Positions 30,466 to 39,445 of a stretch of 64,000 bases of DNA are shown one piece after another. A program made the translations under genes and the position numbers. Position 1 is the stretch's first letter. Every line of letters begins with the position of its first letter. Origin of the DNA: an uncultured Erythrobacter sp. (GTDB lineage: Bacteria > Pseudomonadota > Alphaproteobacteria > Sphingomonadales > Sphingomonadaceae); assembly GCA_947495555.1 (NCBI GenBank), contig CANLZI010000001.1, positions 286,861 to 350,860 of the forward strand. The letters are read 5' to 3'. Below the pieces are notes generated by a model. The model did no database searches. It was not told the origin of the DNA and saw nothing but the letters and a program-made list of their open reading frames with translations.

Positions 30466-30523
30466 TGTCAGGTATGCTTGACTATATGTCGATGCATCGT
30501 GACAAAGTCAAGTGAACCTGACA
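30466..30523. promoter_or_regulatory. 58-bp dyad containing the promoter of the membrane protein/XRE operon
   Basis: The element is symmetric about one centre (30494/30495). Outer arms TGTCAGGT/ACCTGACA, middle arms CTTGACT/AGTCAAG and inner CGATG/CATCG all share it. On the minus strand TTGACT, 17 bp, CATATA fits a -35/-10 pair inside the dyad. This is the layout of an autoregulated promoter covered by two or more repressor dimers, presumably the XRE protein. Confidence 0.7.
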
Positions 30524-30643
30524 AAAAGCCATCACAAGTTGACTAAAGCTGCGTCGGCCCATCCTGCTCAAAGCGCGATGATTGGCGGATATGCTGCGGC
30601 GCGGCATTGACCCTCAAGGGCGGTTACGCCATGGGCCTTGCCC

Positions 30644-31558
30644 ATGAGTTTGAACCTGCCAATCCGCGATCCCAAGGCGTCTTTTCAGGACATGATCTTG
30701 GCCCTCCATGATTTCTGGAGCACCCAAGGTTGTGTCATTCTGCAACCTTATGACATGCGCATGGGTGCCGGTACGTTTCACACCGCGACCACTCTGCGCG
30801 CGCTGGGTCCAGAGCCGTGGAACGCTGCCTTTGTTCAGCCGTGCCGCCGCCCGACCGATGGGCGCTATGGAGAGAACCCCAACCGCCTGCAGCATTATTA
30901 CCAATATCAGGTAATCCTGAAGCCGAGCCCGTCTGACATTCAAGAGCTGTATCTCAAGAGTTTGGAAGTGATCGGCATCAATCCACTCAAGCACGATATC
31001 CGTTTTGTGGAAGATGACTGGGAAAGCCCAACGCTAGGAGCATGGGGTCTGGGCTGGGAGGTCTGGTGCGATGGCATGGAAGTCACCCAATTCACCTATT
31101 TCCAGCAGATGGGAGGGTTTGACTGCAAACCTGTCGCCGGCGAGCTGACCTACGGCTTGGAACGTCTCGCCATGTATATCCAGGGCGTCGACAGCGTTTA
31201 CGACCTCAGTTTCAACGGCCGCGGCGTGTCCTATGGCGACGTGTTTCTCGAAAACGAGAAGCAGATGTCCAAATGGAATTTCGAAGTGGCTGACACCGAT
31301 GCGCTGTTCGATTTGTTCAACAAGGCAGAGGCCGAGTGCAACAATGCGCTGGACAACAATGTCCCTGTCGCCGCGTATGAACAAGCGGTAGAGGCCAGCC
31401 ACATCTTCAACCTGTTGCAGGCGCGCGGCGTGATCAGCGTGCAGGAACGCGCCAGCTACATGGCCCGCGTCCGCGATTTGGCACGCGGATCGTGTGAAAA
31501 ACACATGGAGAAAGAAGCGCCTGTTTGGGCGGAGAAATATCCGGAGTGGAACGCATAA
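30644..31558 (+). CDS. glyQ: Glycyl-tRNA synthetase alpha subunit
   Basis: Catalytic subunit of the bacterial heterotetrameric GlyRS. The 304 residues carry class II motifs: [71 protein letters not shown] (motif 2) and [19 protein letters not shown] (motif 3). The ATG at 30644 fits the family; the TTG two codons before is in the track. Its stop overlaps glyS (TAATG). Confidence 0.98.
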   Translation: MSLNLPIRDPKASFQDMILALHDFWSTQGCVILQPYDMRMGAGTFHTATTLRALGPEPWNAAFVQPCRRPTDGRYGENPNRLQHYYQYQVILKPSPSDIQELYLKSLEVIGINPLKHDIRFVEDDWESPTLGAWGLGWEVWCDGMEVTQFTYFQQMGGFDCKPVAGELTYGLERLAMYIQGVDSVYDLSFNGRGVSYGDVFLENEKQMSKWNFEVADTDALFDLFNKAEAECNNALDNNVPVAAYEQAVEASHIFNLLQARGVISVQERASYMARVRDLARGSCEKHMEKEAPVWAEKYPEWNA

Positions 31559-33738
31559 TGGCTGACTTCCTCCTCGAGCTTCTTTCCGAAGAAATTCCGG
31601 CCCGGATGCAAAAGGGCGCCCGTGCAGAGCTGGAAAAGCTGTTCCGTCGCGAGATGGATGCTTCTGGCGTTGCGGTTGGCGATTTGACCGTATGGTCCAC
31701 GCCGCGCCGCCTGGCGTTGATCGCCCGCGACCTGCCGACCGAGACCGAGGCTGTGCACGATGAGGCCAAAGGCCCACCCGAGGGCGCGCCCGATCAGGCC
31801 GTGGATGGTTTTTGCCGCAAGAACGGTGTGACGCGCGATAAATTGGAAGTGCGCGACATCAAAGGCCGCAACACCTATTTCGCCGTGATTGAAAAGCCGG
31901 GCAGGGCGGTGAAGGATGTCCTCGTCGAGGCGATCCCCGCGATCATTCGCGATTTCAGCTGGCCAAAGTCCATGCGCTGGGGTGATGCCTCAATCAGCAC
32001 AGAAAGCCAGAAATGGGTGCGGCCTTTGTCCGGCATTGTTGCGCTGATGGGCGAAACAGTCGTCGAATGTGAAGTTGATGGAATTGCGAGTGGCGACACA
32101 ACCGAAGGGCATCGCTTCCATTCCGACGGAAGCGTCGAAATCTCTAGTGCCGATGATTATGCCGATAAGCTGCGCGCTGCACATGTAATCGTTGATCATG
32201 AAGAGCGTCAGGATACAGTGCGTGCGGGTGCCAAGGCTGCGGCCGAAGCAGCAGGCTTTAAGCTGGTCGAAGACGAAGGCTTGGTGATCGAGAATGCTGG
32301 CCTGACCGAATGGCCGGTGCCTCTGCTCGGCAGGTTTGAGGATGATTTTCTGGATGTGCCGCCAGAGACCATCCAGCTGACCGCTCGGGTGAACCAGAAA
32401 TATTTCGTGTGCGAGGATGCGGATGGCAAACTCGCCAATGCTTTCATCTGCACCGCCAATATCTGGGCGGAAGACCCCGCCGTGGTGGTTGACGGCAATC
32501 GCAAGGTTCTGGCCGCGCGCCTGTCCGATGCTCGCTTCTTCTGGGAGCTCGATCAAAAGAAAACGCTGGCCGAACACGCCGAGGGGCTGGAGCGGATTAC
32601 CTTCCACGAGAAGCTGGGCACCGTTGCCGACAAGGTGGACCGCGTGGCCAAGCTGGCGCGCTGGTTGTGCGAGGAAGGCATCGTTAAAGGCGATCCTGAC
32701 CTAGCTGAACAAGCGGCTCGCCTCTGCAAGGCTGATCTCGTCACCGAAATGGTCGGTGAATTTCCCGAATTGCAGGGCCTGATGGGCGGATATTATGCCG
32801 CCAAGGAAGGCCTCGACCCGAAAGTCTCCGATGCGATCCGCGATCATTACAAGCCGGTAGGGCAGGGCGATAATGTGCCCACCGCTCCAGTTACGGTGGC
32901 GGTGTCGCTGGCGGATAAGTTGGATACGCTGATCGGGTTTTTCCTCATTGACGAAAAGCCGACAGGATCAAAGGATCCCTTTGCTCTGCGTCGAGCAGGA
33001 CTCGCTATTTTGCGTCAAATAGCTGCCGCGAATCTGCGTGGTTCGCTTTTGGCACTCCTGCACCGGACGATAATCATCGGAACTGCAGAGGAGCTGGGAA
33101 AGCACGCTTACTGGCACGCATACGATGCAATGATGAGCCGCTATGAGAGCATCGAATTCGATAAAGCCTTACCAACTGAGCAGCGGAACAAACAGTTTGA
33201 GGCATATCTGAAGAAGATTGAAATTGCTGAAGCTGAAATAGTGCTTGAGTTCATCATTGACCGTCTCAAGGTCCAGCAGCGCGAAGCGGGTGTCCGTCAT
33301 GATCTAATCGATGCGGTGTTCGCGCTGGGTGGTGAGGATGACCTCGTCCGTCTCCTCGCGCGCGTCCATGCGCTGCAAGCCTTTGTTGAAACCGAAGACG
33401 GAGCCAATCTGCTCGCCGGATACAAGCGCGCCACCAACATCCTCAAGAAAGAAGAGTTTGAGCCAACCGAACCTTCCCACTCGCCCGATCCGAGCGAAAA
33501 GGCCTTGATCGATGCGCTGGATGAAGCTGCGCCCAAGGCTACTGCCGCTGTCGAGGCAGAAGACTTTGCAGCGGCCATGTCAGCGCTAGCGACATTGCGC
33601 GCACCAATCGACCGGTTCTTTGAAGACGTGATTGTGAATGCCGAAGAAAAAGATGTGCGCGCGGCGCGTCTGACATTGCTATCGCGCTTCCGAGATGCAG
33701 TGCATCGCGTGGCCGATTTCAGCCGCATCGAAGGATGA
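31558..33738 (+). CDS. glyS: Glycyl-tRNA synthetase beta subunit
   Basis: tRNA-binding subunit of GlyRS. The 726 residues start [18 protein letters not shown], with SFSWPKSMRWG-like DFSWPKSMRWGD, GLMGGYYAAKEGL and SLADKLDTLIGFF in the body. Compared with typical family members (about 690) there is extra sequence around residues 500-560 (HRTIIIGTAEELGKHAYWH onward), in a stretch that looks richer in A/T than its surroundings. It is translationally coupled to glyQ. Confidence 0.97.
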   Translation: MADFLLELLSEEIPARMQKGARAELEKLFRREMDASGVAVGDLTVWSTPRRLALIARDLPTETEAVHDEAKGPPEGAPDQAVDGFCRKNGVTRDKLEVRDIKGRNTYFAVIEKPGRAVKDVLVEAIPAIIRDFSWPKSMRWGDASISTESQKWVRPLSGIVALMGETVVECEVDGIASGDTTEGHRFHSDGSVEISSADDYADKLRAAHVIVDHEERQDTVRAGAKAAAEAAGFKLVEDEGLVIENAGLTEWPVPLLGRFEDDFLDVPPETIQLTARVNQKYFVCEDADGKLANAFICTANIWAEDPAVVVDGNRKVLAARLSDARFFWELDQKKTLAEHAEGLERITFHEKLGTVADKVDRVAKLARWLCEEGIVKGDPDLAEQAARLCKADLVTEMVGEFPELQGLMGGYYAAKEGLDPKVSDAIRDHYKPVGQGDNVPTAPVTVAVSLADKLDTLIGFFLIDEKPTGSKDPFALRRAGLAILRQIAAANLRGSLLALLHRTIIIGTAEELGKHAYWHAYDAMMSRYESIEFDKALPTEQRNKQFEAYLKKIEIAEAEIVLEFIIDRLKVQQREAGVRHDLIDAVFALGGEDDLVRLLARVHALQAFVETEDGANLLAGYKRATNILKKEEFEPTEPSHSPDPSEKALIDALDEAAPKATAAVEAEDFAAAMSALATLRAPIDRFFEDVIVNAEEKDVRAARLTLLSRFRDAVHRVADFSRIEG

Positions 33739-33775
33739 TCAAGTTGGAAAAGTGCCAAAATTGAAATTCCGCCTG

Positions 33776-33800
33776 AAACCCGCAGAAACGCCGGGTTTTT
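33776..33800 (+). terminator. Intrinsic terminator after glyS
   Basis: AAACCCG, a 9-nt loop, then CGGGTTT running into a T-tract (TTTTT). It lies about 40 bp after the glyS stop and 56 bp before ppdK. Confidence 0.7.
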
Positions 33801-33855
33801 AGGCAAAAGTTCCGTTGACACCATGCCCTTGGTGTCAAGCAATGTAGGAAACAAA

Positions 33856-36525
33856 ATGTCTCAACAAACGGTCTATACTTTCGGCGGAAACGCACCGCAC
33901 AGTGATCCTCGCCAGAAGGACAAGACCGTTACCGGAGGCAAGGGCGCCAATCTGGCAGAGATGGCCAGCATCGGCTTGCCGGTCCCTCCCGGTTTTACCA
34001 TTACCACCGAAGAATGCGTCCGCTTTTTGCAAGAAGGCGGCGATTTTTCCGATGGGTTGAACGCCGCCGTTGGCACCGCGCTGGCTCATATCGAAGCGAC
34101 CGTGGGCAAGGGATTTGGCGATGCGTCCGATCCATTGCTGGTCTCGGTGCGTTCAGGCGCACGGGTCTCCATGCCCGGCATGATGGACACGGTTCTGAAC
34201 CTGGGTCTGAATGACGAGACGGTGGAAGGTCTGGCCAGCGCATCGGGCGATGAACGCTTTGCCTGGGACAGCTATCGCCGCTTTATCCAGATGTATTCTG
34301 ACGTGGTGCTGGGCTTGGATCACGGCTTGTTCGAAGAAGCATTGGAAATCGCCAAAGAAGACAAGGGCTATTTCGCGGATACAGAAATGGAATCCGACGA
34401 TTGGAAGGTGCTGGTCGCCGAATTCAAGACGATTGCCGAGCAAGAGATGGGTCGCCCGTTTCCGCAAGATGTGACCGAGCAATTGTGGGGTGCAATCCGC
34501 GCCGTGTTCGAAAGCTGGGATGCGGACCGGGCGAAGGTCTATCGCCGTCTCAACGATATCCCCGGCGACTGGGGTACGGCGGTCAATGTGCAGGCCATGG
34601 TGTTTGGCAATATGGGCGATACCAGCGCGACCGGCGTTGCCTTTACTCGCGATCCGGCGACGGGCGAGCATGCCTATTACGGCGAATATCTGATCAATGC
34701 GCAGGGCGAAGATGTGGTCGCGGGCATCCGCACACCGCAATATCTGACCAAGGCTGGGCGCGAGCGGGCCAATGCCAAGCCGCTGAGCATGGAAGAAGCC
34801 ATGCCCGAGGCCTATGCCGAGCTGGCGCATGTGTTTGACCTTCTGGAAAAGCATTACCGCGACATGCAGGACATCGAATTTACTGTGCAGCAGGGCAAAT
34901 TGTGGATGTTGCAGACCCGCAGCGGCAAACGCACTGCCAAGGCCGCGCTGAAAATGGCCGTTGATATGGTGGGTGAGGGCCTGATCGAGGAAAAGGAAGC
35001 TATCCTGCGGGTCGATCCGATGGCGCTGGATCAATTGCTGCACCCGACGCTGGATCCAGAGGCAAAGCGGGACGTGCTGACGACCGGACTGCCCGCTTCT
35101 CCCGGCGCGGCATCGGGCAAGATTGTGCTCGATTCTGACACGGCAGAAAATTGGTCGCAACGCGGCGACAAGGTGATCCTGGTGCGGGTGGAAACCTCGC
35201 CAGAGGACATTCACGGCATGCACGCAGCGCAAGGCATTTTGACCGCGCGTGGCGGCATGACGTCGCACGCAGCCGTGGTTGCACGCGGCATGGGCCGGCC
35301 CTGTGTTTCAGGCGCTTCGGCGGTTTCGATCGACAAAGATGCGCGCACTTTGCGGATTGGTGATCGCGAGCTGAAGGAAGGCGACACGCTGACCATCGAC
35401 GGTGCCAATGGCCAGGTCATGTCTGGGCAGGTCGACACTATCGAACCAGAGCTGGCCGGTGATTTTGGCGTATTGATGGAATGGGCCGATCGCCATCGTC
35501 GGATGGGCGTGCGCACCAATGCCGAAACGCCCAATGATTGCCGGATGGCGCGCCAGTTCGGGGCCGAGGGCATTGGCCTGTGCCGGACCGAACATATGTT
35601 CTTTGACGCAGAACGGATCAGCGCTGTTCGTCAGATGATCCTGGCCGAAGACGATGGAGGTCGCCGCAAGGCGTTGGCGAAATTGTTGCCCGCCCAGCGC
35701 GAGGATTTCAAATCCATCTTTGAAGTGATGGTGGGCCTGCCTTGCACGATCCGTTTGCTTGACCCGCCGCTGCATGAATTCTTGCCGCACGGCGAAGCCG
35801 AATTTGTCGAATTGTCCGATGCCACTGGCTTGGGTGTCGACCATTTGCAGCGCCGCGCCGCAGAATTGCACGAATTTAACCCCATGCTTGGCCACCGTGG
35901 CTGCCGCTTGGGGATCACCTTCCCCGAAATCTACGAGATGCAGGCGCGCGCCATTTTTGAAGCCGCATGCGACGTGGCCAAGGAAAGCGGCGAAGCCCCA
36001 GTGCCAGAAGTGATGATCCCGCTGGTCGCGACCAAGCGCGAGTTGGAACTGCTCAAGGCCTTGGTCGACAAGACCGCCGAGGAAGTGTTCGCAGAAACCG
36101 GCACGCGGGTCGATTATCTGGTCGGCACCATGATCGAGCTGCCTCGGGCGGCGCTGATGGCGGGCGAGATTGCGCAGGAAGGCGCGTTCTTCTCCTTTGG
36201 CACCAATGATCTGACGCAGACGACCTTGGGTGTCAGCCGCGACGATTCCGCGCGTTTCCTTGCCCCATATGTCGACAAAGGGATCTTCCCGCGCGACCCA
36301 TTTGTCAGCTTGGATATCGAAGGCGTTGGTCAGCTGGTCGAGATGGCTGCTGATCGGGGCAGGGCAACCCGGCCCGATATCAAGCTGGGCATTTGCGGCG
36401 AGCATGGCGGCGATCCGGCCAGCATCGAATTCTGCGAAAAGGTCGGGCTCGATTACGTCAGCGCGTCACCTTACCGCGTGCCGATTGCGCGGCTCGCAGC
36501 GGCGCAATCTGCTCTGAAAGCATAA
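33856..36525 (+). CDS. ppdK: Pyruvate, phosphate dikinase
   Basis: Interconverts pyruvate and phosphoenolpyruvate using ATP/AMP and inorganic phosphate/pyrophosphate. The 889 residues have the N-terminal ATP-grasp domain (VTGGKGANLAEMASIGLPVPPGFTITTE, SVRSGARVSMPGMMDTVLNLG), the phosphohistidine domain (GGMTSHAAVVARGMGRPCVSG) and the PEP/pyruvate barrel (AEGIGLCRTEHMFF, FSFGTNDLTQTTLG, GICGEHGGDPASIEF). I start at the ATG at 33856 behind TAGGAAAC. With the enolase elsewhere in the window it serves the lower glycolytic/gluconeogenic pathway. Confidence 0.98.
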   Translation: MSQQTVYTFGGNAPHSDPRQKDKTVTGGKGANLAEMASIGLPVPPGFTITTEECVRFLQEGGDFSDGLNAAVGTALAHIEATVGKGFGDASDPLLVSVRSGARVSMPGMMDTVLNLGLNDETVEGLASASGDERFAWDSYRRFIQMYSDVVLGLDHGLFEEALEIAKEDKGYFADTEMESDDWKVLVAEFKTIAEQEMGRPFPQDVTEQLWGAIRAVFESWDADRAKVYRRLNDIPGDWGTAVNVQAMVFGNMGDTSATGVAFTRDPATGEHAYYGEYLINAQGEDVVAGIRTPQYLTKAGRERANAKPLSMEEAMPEAYAELAHVFDLLEKHYRDMQDIEFTVQQGKLWMLQTRSGKRTAKAALKMAVDMVGEGLIEEKEAILRVDPMALDQLLHPTLDPEAKRDVLTTGLPASPGAASGKIVLDSDTAENWSQRGDKVILVRVETSPEDIHGMHAAQGILTARGGMTSHAAVVARGMGRPCVSGASAVSIDKDARTLRIGDRELKEGDTLTIDGANGQVMSGQVDTIEPELAGDFGVLMEWADRHRRMGVRTNAETPNDCRMARQFGAEGIGLCRTEHMFFDAERISAVRQMILAEDDGGRRKALAKLLPAQREDFKSIFEVMVGLPCTIRLLDPPLHEFLPHGEAEFVELSDATGLGVDHLQRRAAELHEFNPMLGHRGCRLGITFPEIYEMQARAIFEAACDVAKESGEAPVPEVMIPLVATKRELELLKALVDKTAEEVFAETGTRVDYLVGTMIELPRAALMAGEIAQEGAFFSFGTNDLTQTTLGVSRDDSARFLAPYVDKGIFPRDPFVSLDIEGVGQLVEMAADRGRATRPDIKLGICGEHGGDPASIEFCEKVGLDYVSASPYRVPIARLAAAQSALKA

Positions 36526-36553
36526 GTCAAGCTGGCTTGGCGCCAATCGGCCC

Positions 36554-37303
36554 TTATCGCCAACCAGTAAGCGTCAGGATTTCGAAGGTCTCTGTGACCT
36601 TGCCATCCGCGTCCCGCAAATCGTCAAAGGCCGCGCACGCGCGGGCAAGGCCGGACTTGGTGAGGGGCGGCGGTTGGTCGGCCAATACGCCGGTGAGGGC
36701 TTGCTCTCGCAAGTCGGCAATCAGACGGTCAAAGCTTGAAAAGCGCACATTTAGCGTATGGCTATCAACCACTTGGCGCGAAAATCCTGCGCGCTGAAGA
36801 AGCCCAGTTGCTGATCGGGTGTCCACCTGCGGATGGATCCTGGCGGCAGGCCGATCACCATCAGCGGCCAGCATGATCTGACGCAGAGTGGTGAGGCTTC
36901 CGGCGCCCAAAAAGTGAGCGATGGCTAATCCGTCCGGGGCCAATGCACCGCGCAAATGGATCAACGCTCCGGGCAAATCATTGACTGTGTCGAGCCGATT
37001 GATGCTGGTGACGAGGTTGAAAGGAGCTGCGGGCAGGGGGTGCTCCTCATCCATCTGAGCGTGGATAGCCACTTCGCTGCCGCTTGTGCCGAGCCATTCC
37101 GCCAACTCGCCGCAGGCTGGTCCGATGATCAAGCTCCGGTCGGGCTGATGCTGCATGAATTGCAGCCGCTCGATTGTGTCCTGCTCCATCTGCTCGGCCA
37201 GCCATGATGCAGCCTGATTGCGCTGGCTGAGCTTTGCCCCACGCATGGCGCGGGCCGCTCTCCGGGCCTGATCAAAGATGCGGGGAACCTGCTGGGTCGT
37301 CAT
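36554..37303 (-). CDS. BioC/NDUFAF5-like methyltransferase domain protein
   Basis: A 249-residue protein with a class I SAM methyltransferase fold in a weak form. The start MTTQQVPRIFDQARRAARAMRG and the region APFNLVTSINRLDTVNDLPGALIHLRGALAPDGLAIAHFLGAGSLTTLRQIMLAADG resemble the alphaproteobacterial BioC/NDUFAF5 family. The glycine-rich SAM loop is degenerate (LIIGPACGELAEWLG). It is divergent from comF, with the two 5' ends close together. The substrate is unknown. Confidence 0.8.
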   Translation of the reverse strand: MTTQQVPRIFDQARRAARAMRGAKLSQRNQAASWLAEQMEQDTIERLQFMQHQPDRSLIIGPACGELAEWLGTSGSEVAIHAQMDEEHPLPAAPFNLVTSINRLDTVNDLPGALIHLRGALAPDGLAIAHFLGAGSLTTLRQIMLAADGDRPAARIHPQVDTRSATGLLQRAGFSRQVVDSHTLNVRFSSFDRLIADLREQALTGVLADQPPPLTKSGLARACAAFDDLRDADGKVTETFEILTLTGWR

Positions 37304-37358
37304 GCCAATGCCACTGCCTCGCTTGCCTACACAGTGCAAGCTGTGTCAGGTCTGTGCC

Positions 37359-38243
37359 ATGAAATTGGGCGGGCATATTGCAGAAGGTTTGAGGCCATTG
37401 GTGGACCTGGTCTATCCACCGCGCTGCCCCATATGCGGAGAGGGCGTGGCCCAACAAGGGGGATTGTGCACCCCGTGCTGGAGCACGCTGGCCATTCCGG
37501 GCGAACCGGCCTGCGTGTCTTGCGGCCGCCCCTTTGCCAGCGATCACTTGGGCAAGGCAGCACAATGCGCGCCATGCATGGTCCATCCGCCGAAACATGA
37601 CGGGATTTCTGTCGGCACATTGTACAATGATGCTTCGCGCAAATTGGTCTTGGCGTTTAAGCATGGAGGCAAGATCGGGTTGGCTCCCATGATGGCAAAA
37701 TTGATTGCGGCGCGGTTGCCCCAAAGGGTTGAGGGTGAGGGGCTTCCTCTGATCATTCCGGTGCCCTTGCATCGTTGGAGGCTATGGCGGCGCGGTTACA
37801 ATCAGGCCGCTTTATTGGCTCAGGAACTGGCCAAGCTGGGTGCTGGGGAATTGATGGTGGACGGCATTGTCCGCACCATGCAAACGCCGCCCTTAGGTGG
37901 GTTGGGGCGCAAACAGCGCGAGAAGACCTTGGCCGGAGCCATTGCGATCAGGCCATCTAGAGAGGGCAAGATCAAGAATCGGGCCATCGTGTTGGTGGAT
38001 GATGTGCTGACCAGCGGCGCGACCAGCGATGCGTGTGTCACTGCCGTGAAGAAGGCAGGCGCTCAATCGGTGCGGGTCGCCTGTTTCGCCAGGGTGCTGG
38101 ATGAGGCTTTGCCCGATAGCAGCCAGTTAGCGGCTCTCGATCAGGCAGAAATGGTTGGTAAATACGAAACGCCCGAGGTTCCATTGGAACCCCGGGCGCC
38201 ACGTGACGAAATTAAACGAACCCACTTCGAAAAGCTTGAATGA
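37359..38243 (+). CDS. ComF-family phosphoribosyltransferase-like protein
   Basis: A 294-residue ComF/GntX relative with the double zinc-binding N terminus (PPRCPICGEGVAQQGGLCTPCW, CVSCGRPFASD, CAPCM) and the PRPP-binding loop VLVDDVLTSGATSDACVTAVKKAGA. Family members are linked to DNA uptake but many are in non-competent bacteria. The ATG at 37359 has AGGT upstream; earlier in-frame ATGs would overlap the divergent methyltransferase gene. The C-terminal 40 residues (LDQAEMVGKYETPEVPLEPRAPRDE) are unusual, and the DNA encoding them forms a strong hairpin. Confidence 0.9.
   Translation: MKLGGHIAEGLRPLVDLVYPPRCPICGEGVAQQGGLCTPCWSTLAIPGEPACVSCGRPFASDHLGKAAQCAPCMVHPPKHDGISVGTLYNDASRKLVLAFKHGGKIGLAPMMAKLIAARLPQRVEGEGLPLIIPVPLHRWRLWRRGYNQAALLAQELAKLGAGELMVDGIVRTMQTPPLGGLGRKQREKTLAGAIAIRPSREGKIKNRAIVLVDDVLTSGATSDACVTAVKKAGAQSVRVACFARVLDEALPDSSQLAALDQAEMVGKYETPEVPLEPRAPRDEIKRTHFEKLE
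38170..38198. repeat. Strong 13-bp hairpin inside the 3' end of comF
   Basis: CGCCCGAGGTTCC and GGAACCCCGGGCG form a 13-bp stem with one mismatch around an ATT loop, 45 bp before the comF stop. There is no T-run on the plus strand. On the minus strand TTTCG follows. It may affect mRNA 3' stability or be a weak terminator. Confidence 0.5.
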
Positions 38244-38516
38244 CTTACCCCCTGTAAGCCATTCGGGTCCTATCCCTCATCGTTTCGGCAAGAGCGCCAA
38301 GACCTTAAGGTCGGCTGCATCCTACCATTCCCCTGAACCTGGCACATAAATGTACCGCATTCGGAATGCGGACCCCCCGATCCGCAGACTGCTACCTCTC
38401 ATTGAGGACACTTTGATTAAAGCAGGAAGTTCCCGCACGTTAGATTTTGGTGGTAATATGTGGTTATCCTGCAACAAACTAACGCGGGCGATGGCCCGTC
38501 GTATAAAGGAATATCC

Positions 38517-38900
38517 GTGAACAGCTCTGACAGTACCAATGCCAAGCGAGAGACAGGCAGTGAATTCATGCCGAAGTTTGATGACAAGGGCTTGGTGACA
38601 GCCATCGTTGTCGACGTTGATTCGCTTGAGATACTGATGGTGGCTCATATGAATGCGGAAGCGGTTGAGGCTACGCGCAGCAGCAATATCGCACATTTTT
38701 ATTCGCGCTCTCGCCAAACCCTTTGGAAAAAGGGCGAAACATCGGGGAATATTCTGACGGTGGTAGAGATATTGGTGGATTGCGACCAGGATGCTTTGGT
38801 TTTGAAGGTGAAGCCTGCTGGCCCTGCGTGTCACACTGGCGAGACAAGTTGTTTCTATCGTCGTCTTTCAGGTGAGGTTCTCGTAAGGGTAACATCTTGA
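38517..38900 (+). CDS. hisI: Phosphoribosyl-AMP cyclohydrolase
   Basis: Third step of histidine synthesis: opens the purine ring of PR-AMP. The 127 residues include [48 protein letters not shown] with the zinc cysteines, and the [14 protein letters not shown] segment. I start at the GTG at 38517 preceded by AAAGGA; the track start is 19 codons earlier without support. No other his genes are nearby. The 273 bp upstream (38244-38516) hold only small hairpins (CTTAC/GTAAG near 38250; CCGCAT/ATGCGG at 38355-38371) and no gene I can support. Confidence 0.95.
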   Translation: MNSSDSTNAKRETGSEFMPKFDDKGLVTAIVVDVDSLEILMVAHMNAEAVEATRSSNIAHFYSRSRQTLWKKGETSGNILTVVEILVDCDQDALVLKVKPAGPACHTGETSCFYRRLSGEVLVRVTS

Positions 38901-38912
38901 CGCTAACGTAAG
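38897..38912 (+). promoter_or_regulatory. LiuR-like operator upstream of the MerR-family gene
   Basis: TTGACGCTAACGTAAG is a near-palindrome with ACG/CGT half-sites, similar in form to the operators described for LiuR-type regulators of leucine/isovalerate and fatty-acid degradation. It overlaps the hisI stop and lies about 20-35 bp before the regulator's ATG, an autoregulatory position. The match is by recollection of the motif form, not a computed score. Confidence 0.45.
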
Positions 38913-38932
38913 GGGAAGCTATAGCATTTGGC

Positions 38933-39385
38933 ATGGCTACAGCACCCAGCAAAGATTCGCCCGAAGGTGCCGGTCAAAACCATGGCCGGGCTCACCTAGA
39001 ACGTCCGGACAAACTCAGTCGTGAGCAATTCACGATATCGGACCTGACCTCAGAATTTAGCTGCACCGCACGCGCGCTGCGCTTTTACGAGGATGAAGGT
39101 CTGATCGCTCCTGCGAGAGTCGGCTTGACCAGAGTGTATTCCAAACGTGATCGCGCCCGTTTGGCGTGGATCATGCGGGCGAAGAATGTTGGCTTCAGCT
39201 TGACCGAAATCCGCGAAATGATCGACCTGTACGATCTGGATGATGGTCGGGTGGAGCAACGCCGCGTAACGATTGAAAAATGCCGTACGCATGTGGCCAA
39301 ATTGAAAAACCAGCGCGACGATATTGACTCGTCGATCAATGAACTGACCGAATTTATCGCCGAGATCGAAAAGCTCGATCACTGA
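38933..39385 (+). CDS. MerR-family transcriptional regulator of the LiuR type
   Basis: A 150-residue regulator. After a polar 30-residue start comes the MerR winged helix (FTISDLTSEFSCTARALRFYEDEGLIAPARVGLTRVYSKRDRARLAWIMRAKNVGFSLTEIREMIDLY) and a C-terminal coiled coil (EKCRTHVAKLKNQRDDIDSSINELTEFIAEIEKL). There are no metal-binding cysteines at the C terminus. LiuR-type proteins repress branched-chain amino acid and acyl-CoA degradation genes, and the next gene is an acyl-CoA dehydrogenase, which supports this reading. Confidence 0.88.
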   Translation: MATAPSKDSPEGAGQNHGRAHLERPDKLSREQFTISDLTSEFSCTARALRFYEDEGLIAPARVGLTRVYSKRDRARLAWIMRAKNVGFSLTEIREMIDLYDLDDGRVEQRRVTIEKCRTHVAKLKNQRDDIDSSINELTEFIAEIEKLDH

Positions 39386-39445
39386 TAACCCCAACGGTCC
39401 AGTTTCCACGCTACTAACGCAATTCACCTATCCAAGGATACGCAG

